Source: Polyangium sp. 15x6 (GTDB lineage: Bacteria; Myxococcota_A; Polyangia; Polyangiales; Polyangiaceae). From it: a DNA stretch of 33,418 nucleotides. The stretch is from the NCBI RefSeq assembly GCF_029960785.1, contig NZ_JASBQE010000121.1, positions 1-33,418 of the forward strand, written 5' to 3'. The first letter of the stretch is position 1. Each line of letters begins with the position of its first letter. Under the pieces are notes generated by a model. It did not search any database and was not told the origin of the DNA. It was given only the letters and a program-made list of their open reading frames with translations. A program made the translations under genes and the position numbers. This document shows, piece by piece, positions 29,917 through 33,418 of the stretch.

Positions 29917-30262
29917 GTGACCGCCCTTTGGGGCGTCCCCGGAGCCGACCCACGGAGGACCCTTCTCGCCGTCCTCGTCCAAGGCGAGGGCGACATCGAG
30001 ACCGCGTCGGTGGCTCACGATGCCGCGCGCTGTCGGATGCCGACGAATGGGGAACCCGCCCTCGCCGACCCGCCCACGACGGAATCACGCGCAACAGGAG
30101 GCATCGCCGGCGATATCCGAACTGTGGCGACGTGGACACCAGCCTGCTCTGGACGGCGCCCGGGTGAGCCTCGGAGTCCATCTGATATTCGAAGTATGAG
30201 CCAAGAATCGCGGGGTTGGCGACCCGGGTGAGAACCACCGGACTCCTACTCCGCTTCCGCTC
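29917..30262. other. Intergenic region without a recognisable gene
   Basis: Both strands are open for long stretches because of GC bias. The minus strand has a patch that looks less random (ILGSYFEYQMDSEAHPGAVQ) but no family, start or partner frame. I see nothing supportable here beyond possible decayed sequence. Confidence 0.4.
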
Positions 30263-31795
30263 TTACGGCGCTCCCAGCTCGAAGAAATTCCGAATTCGAT
30301 TGAAGAGATCCCGCTCCGCCTTCACGACGGACGGCGCGGCCTCGCTCGCCACATCGACACCCTGCCGCGCGGCCCGCAGCTCCTCGGCCCGCTGCGCGAG
30401 CACGGCGGCGAGCTCCCGGGCGAGCTCGGGTCGCTTCTCGATCACCCGTTGAAACGGTCCTTTTTCGAGCCGGAAGCATTCCACGTCGGTCTCGGCGCTC
30501 ACGGTGGCGAGCCGCGGCGTACCCGTGAGCAGCGACATCTCGCCGAAGAAGCTCCCGGGCCCGAGCTTCTTCACCGGGAGCTGCCGACCGTTCTCGGAGA
30601 TGCGCACGAGGGCCGTGCCGTCCTCGATGAGATACACGCAATGCTGCTCGGCGTCGCCCTGATGCGCGATGATCTCGCCGCGCGTGAACGGCGCGTATTT
30701 GAGCTGCTCGGCGAGCTCGGTCCGCTCCGCGTCCGAGAGCGCCTGGAAGAGTGGCACCATTTCCAGCAGTTGCTTGCGCCTCGAAAGGCGCTTCGCGTGC
30801 TTCTGCGCCGCGCGGTTCGCCTCCTCGGTGACCAGGACCGACGCCGCGGGAATGGCGAGGTGCATGCCCGCGCGCTCCAGCGCGAAGAAGATACGCGTGC
30901 GGACGTCGGAGTCGGTTGGCGTGTCCATGTCGAGGTCGGTCAGCCAGTACCGCAATGCATAACGCCCGTAGGACTCGCCGAGATCGAGCAGCACGCAGCT
31001 CGGCGCGGGGTCCTCCGCGACATTCGGCATCTTCGCGTTTTTCACGGCGTCCCGCACCACGTCGATGACGTCCGAAGGCTGGTACCGGAAATCGACGTTG
31101 AAATGGATCACGCGGCGCAAATACGAGGGTTTGCCCTGGCGGCGTCCGAAGACCGTCACCTGGGATTTCATGAGCACGTTGTTCGGCACGAGCACCGTCT
31201 CCCAGTTGCCCGTCTCGATCGCCGTGTATCGCCAGCGTATCTCCGCGACGCGACCGCTCACGTCGTTCACCTTGATGCGGTCGCCGACCTCGATGGAGTT
31301 GTCGAGCTGGAGCGCGAGACCGCCGGCGACGTTGCCGATGACGTCCTGCAAGGAGAAGCCGAGGATCGCGGTGAGCACGGCGCTCGTGGCGATGAGGCCC
31401 GAGAGGTTGATGCCCGCGCGGCTCGTGATGGTCACCGCCGTGACGACCGAGAAGATGGCCACCGTCACGTCCTCCACGATGCGCGGCGCGTGCAGGCGGA
31501 GGCGCGGCAGGATGACGTGGAAGAGCAGCACGGCCGCCGCGCCCACGAACGCGACGCCGCCAAACACCGCCGCCGGGATGCGGATCTCGTCCACGAACGA
31601 CGAGCCCACCACCGCGAGCGCCGCCGCCCCGAGGAGCGAAACCAAGTGCATCGAGAGGAAGAAGCCGAGCGGCCGGAGCCGCGGCTCGCTCGACGTGGAG
31701 AACCGGCTCGCCACGAGCGCGATCACGAGCGCCGTAAGCAGCCAGAACGTGTGCGCGAGGAGCGCTTCCTTCCAGAGCGCGTAGAGGAAACTCAC
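30263..31795 (-). CDS. MscS-family mechanosensitive channel with C-terminal cyclic-nucleotide-binding domain
   Basis: This 510-residue protein starts with about four hydrophobic segments (about 12-30, 45-65, 75-95, 108-130). The MscS pore-lining helix and beta domain follow at about 120-210: LTAILGFSLQDVIGNVAGGL, LDNSIEVGDRIKVND, VPNNVLMKSQV. The MscS alpha/beta cage extends to about 330. Residues about 345-465 are a cNMP-binding domain with FGEMSLLTGTPRLATVSAET, keeping the Glu and Arg that hold the cyclic phosphate and ribose. A helical tail ends at 510. It should be an inner-membrane channel gated by tension and modulated by cAMP/cGMP or a dinucleotide. It is divergent from lptB with a 49-bp gap. 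Confidence 0.93.
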   Translation of the reverse strand: MSFLYALWKEALLAHTFWLLTALVIALVASRFSTSSEPRLRPLGFFLSMHLVSLLGAAALAVVGSSFVDEIRIPAAVFGGVAFVGAAAVLLFHVILPRLRLHAPRIVEDVTVAIFSVVTAVTITSRAGINLSGLIATSAVLTAILGFSLQDVIGNVAGGLALQLDNSIEVGDRIKVNDVSGRVAEIRWRYTAIETGNWETVLVPNNVLMKSQVTVFGRRQGKPSYLRRVIHFNVDFRYQPSDVIDVVRDAVKNAKMPNVAEDPAPSCVLLDLGESYGRYALRYWLTDLDMDTPTDSDVRTRIFFALERAGMHLAIPAASVLVTEEANRAAQKHAKRLSRRKQLLEMVPLFQALSDAERTELAEQLKYAPFTRGEIIAHQGDAEQHCVYLIEDGTALVRISENGRQLPVKKLGPGSFFGEMSLLTGTPRLATVSAETDVECFRLEKGPFQRVIEKRPELARELAAVLAQRAEELRAARQGVDVASEAAPSVVKAERDLFNRIRNFFELGAP

Positions 31796-31844
31796 GGGCG
31801 CACCCTACCAGCTCGCCGCTAAGCTCGCCTCCCCACCGCGCTCG

Positions 31845-32552
31845 ATGTCGCTCCTCGCCTCCTCCCTCACCGTGCGTCTCTCGGGTCGCACGCTCCTTCA
31901 CCACGCCTCGCTCGAGGCGCGGCCGGGTGAGGTCCTCGCCGTCTTCGGCCCGAGCGGCGCCGGCAAGACCACGCTGTTCCGTGTGCTCGTCGGCGAGCTC
32001 GTTCCGCTGGAAGGGAAGGTCGTCCTCGCAGGTGAAGACGTGACGCGCCTGCCGCTGTACGAGCGCGCGCGCCGCGGCCTCGGCTACGTCCCGCAGACGC
32101 CGAGCGTGCTGCCCGATCTCTCGGTGCGCGACAACCTCGCCGTCTTCGAACGCCTCACCCGACGCGCTCGCTCGCTCGGCGCGCCCGATGCGCTGACGAT
32201 CGCCCGTGATCTCGGCCTCGACGGCCTCCTCGACATGCAGGCTGCGCGCCTCTCCGGCGGCGAGCGAAGGCGCCTCGAGATCACGCGCGCGCTCACGGCC
32301 GCGCCTCGGGTCCTCGTTTGTGATGAGCCGTTCGCGGCCGTCGATCCGCTCGGCGCGACGCGCGTCGCTGAGCGACTCCGTGCCCTGGCCGACGCCGGGG
32401 CCGCGGTCCTCGTCTCCGATCATCATGTCGATGCGGCTCTGCGCCTCTGCGATCGCGCCGTCCTCCTCCTCGATGGAGAGATCGCGCTCGAGGCCTCGCC
32501 CGAGGGTTTTCGAGCCCACCCGCTCGTGCACTCTCGTTACTCCGCGACGTGA
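31845..32552 (+). CDS. lptB: LPS-export ABC transporter ATPase LptB
   Basis: This is a 235-residue ABC ATPase: Walker A GPSGAGKTT (35-43), Q-loop YVPQTPSVLP, LSVRDNLAVF, signature LSGGERRRLEITRAL (136-150), Walker B VLVCDEPFAAVDPLG (D160, E161) and H-loop LVSDHHV (His193). The LSGGERRR signature and the DEPFA-VDP block are those of LptB. LptB powers extraction of LPS by LptFGC. The gene is followed by hpf and ptsN, the conserved LptB neighbourhood, which supports the call; rpoN, normally between lptB and hpf, is absent. The start is ATG 31845 with no strong Shine-Dalgarno. Confidence 0.9.
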   Translation: MSLLASSLTVRLSGRTLLHHASLEARPGEVLAVFGPSGAGKTTLFRVLVGELVPLEGKVVLAGEDVTRLPLYERARRGLGYVPQTPSVLPDLSVRDNLAVFERLTRRARSLGAPDALTIARDLGLDGLLDMQAARLSGGERRRLEITRALTAAPRVLVCDEPFAAVDPLGATRVAERLRALADAGAAVLVSDHHVDAALRLCDRAVLLLDGEIALEASPEGFRAHPLVHSRYSAT

Positions 32553-32595
32553 CCGCGAAATCTTGCCCGCGGGGATTGTCCGGGCGTCATCGCGG
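32553..32595 (+). terminator. Nested hairpin immediately 3' of lptB
   Basis: CCGCGA (32553-32558) pairs with TCGCGG (32590-32595), and GCCCG (32565-32569) pairs with CGGGC (32581-32585) inside. The stem starts at the base after the lptB stop. GTTTCGTC follows but there is no real U-tract. It may end or attenuate the lptB transcript before hpf. The rest of 32596-32827 holds no gene and probably the hpf promoter. Confidence 0.35.
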
Positions 32596-32827
32596 GTTTC
32601 GTCGAGGACATGTGGTGGCTCTGTAGCTCGATGGAAACGAGGCGTGGCCCGGCAAACGTAGTGGTCACGCCGAAGGTCACGGGCCGCGGGCCGGCATCGT
32701 TGCGACGCCCAAAGCGCATCTTATCCACGCGCGTCGGCTCGACCTGCAGTGGTACGATGAGCGTTGGCGCTTGTGACGAGCGCACCTCTGGCGCTTCGCC
32801 CCGGAAGGAAAGGAAGGAAAGCCTTCG

Positions 32828-33187
32828 ATGAACATCGCAATCACGTTCCGACACATGGTGGGCACGGACGCGGTGAAGCAGTACGCGCATGACAAGGTCG
32901 CCAAGCTGCAAAGGTTCCTTCGTCAAGCCATGACTGCGCAGGTGACGTTGTCCGTCGAGGGCCTCGATCACATCGCGGACGTGAGAATCTCCTCGGGCAG
33001 CCAGCAGTTCCACGCCACGGTCCGCAGCCAGGACATGTACGCCTCGATCGACAAAGTCATCGACAAGCTGGACCGACAGATCGAAGCGGACAAGACGGCA
33101 AGCATGGCGAAGAAGCGCGGCGGGACGAGCGCGGCCGAGTTCGCGGCCGAGGCCCACGAGGCGGCCGAGGGGCGCGCCCGCGACTGA
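32828..33187 (+). CDS. hpf: Ribosome hibernation-promoting factor, short form
   Basis: This 119-residue HPF/YfiA-type protein opens MNIAITFRHMVGTDAVKQYA and continues YAHDKVAKLQRFLRQAMTAQ, DVRISSGSQQFHATVRSQD and MYASIDKVIDKLDRQIE; these are the beta-alpha-beta core and the conserved helix-2 block of the family. It should bind the 30S decoding centre and silence ribosomes in starvation. It lacks the C-terminal dimerisation domain of long HPF. The Ala/Glu-rich tail (about 100-119) is low complexity. The ATG at 32828 follows a purine-rich GGAAGGAAA. It lies 275 bp after lptB and 155 bp before ptsN. Confidence 0.95.
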   Translation: MNIAITFRHMVGTDAVKQYAHDKVAKLQRFLRQAMTAQVTLSVEGLDHIADVRISSGSQQFHATVRSQDMYASIDKVIDKLDRQIEADKTASMAKKRGGTSAAEFAAEAHEAAEGRARD

Positions 33188-33239
33188 AGGCGAATTCCAC
33201 GCTGTACGCCCTCGCCAGGCGAGCCTTTCCGTAGTAGGG

Positions 33240-33260
33240 CTCGGCCGTGCTTCCGCCGAG
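33240..33260 (+). terminator. Small hairpin between hpf and ptsN
   Basis: CTCGGC (33240-33245) and GCCGAG (33255-33260) pair around nine bases. No U-tract follows; a G-run does. It is a weak candidate for a terminator or processing site between hpf and ptsN. Confidence 0.2.
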
Positions 33261-33342
33261 GCACGGGGGGGACAGGCAACGATCGACTCGACGGCGCAAC
33301 AGGCGGCGCACGCCCCGCTCTCCCAACCCCCCCGGCACGATC

Positions 33343-33418
33343 ATGGGTGTTCTCGAGATCCTGAGCGCGGACCACGTCTCGGTGGCCAACGAGGTCGAGG
33401 GCGTCGTCCGCTCCAAGC
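33343..33418 (+). CDS. ptsN: PTS IIA-like nitrogen-regulatory protein PtsN (first 25 codons, partial)
   Basis: The frame starts at ATG 33343 and runs off the right edge. The 25 residues MGVLEILSADHVSVANEVEG, then VVRSK, fit the PtsN N-terminus (a short helix, then L-x-D-x-V, then S-K preceding EALE-x-L). Position directly after hpf is the conserved one. PtsN is the terminal phosphate acceptor of the nitrogen PTS. Only the first strand and helix are visible, so the call leans on synteny. Confidence 0.65.
   Translation, partial: MGVLEILSADHVSVANEVEGVVRSK

Noticed and set aside
32740-32827. TGGTACGATGAGCGTTGG as a sigma-54 promoter for hpf
   Set aside because: The spacing between the GG and GC elements does not fit the -24/-12 rule.

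Overview
The window is high-GC DNA that reads like a myxobacterium of the Polyangiales (Sorangium/Polyangium type). The grounds are strong third-position GC bias, many lipoproteins whose lipobox is followed by a Gly/Ser-rich linker, multi-PAS histidine kinases, a relic of a STAND-NTPase/WD40 protein, and plant-polysaccharide enzymes next to large genes with no essential role. This is inferred from style and protein families, not from a marker gene.

Layout. 1-237 is the start of a lipoprotein running off the left edge. 412-1269 (+) holds a mini-protein with sigma-70 regions 1.1 and 3 and an LptA/OstA-like periplasmic protein. 1275-4952 (-) holds a protein of unknown function, a 43/44-bp tandem repeat block, a lipoprotein glycoside hydrolase and a LysR regulator. 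The regulator is divergent from an alpha/beta-hydrolase lipoprotein (5028-6044, +). 6038-9638 (-) carries a beta-helix/FG-GAP secreted protein and an S41 peptidase lipoprotein. 9749-10251 is a decayed STAND/WD40 gene. 10256-13973 (+) has two apparently co-transcribed lipoproteins, the second a fusion of beta-propeller repeats to a TlpA thioredoxin domain, then an alpha/beta-hydrolase-like lipoprotein. 13974-18674 (-) is a compact signalling operon: membrane multi-PAS kinase, single-domain receiver, receiver-PAS-kinase-receiver hybrid. 18781-20963 (-) has a DUF1254/DUF1214 protein and a lipoprotein gene broken by a frameshift. 21358-25129 (+) has an M23-like secreted protein and a CocE-type hydrolase. 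25280-26845 (-) is a family 10 pectate lyase. 26846-30262 is a debris zone (Cys-rich protein relic, transposase relic, PEGA-like tail) with two intact genes, an isochorismatase-like hydrolase and an NlpC/P60-like protein. 30263-33418 has a MscS channel with a cyclic-nucleotide-binding domain (-), then lptB, hpf and the first codons of ptsN (+).

How it fits together. The right edge (lptB-hpf-ptsN) is the conserved core of the lptA-lptB-rpoN-hpf-ptsN cluster, and the left edge has an LptA-like gene in the same orientation. About 30.6 kb of accessory genes lies between them and rpoN is absent, so the middle looks like an expansion or insertion zone dominated by envelope and secreted proteins. 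At least nine predicted lipoproteins and several polysaccharide- or peptide-degrading enzymes fit a predatory or saprophytic soil bacterium. The least explained items are the sigma 1.1/region 3 mini-protein with a bulged UUCG hairpin just before its start, and the intergenic tandem repeat block.
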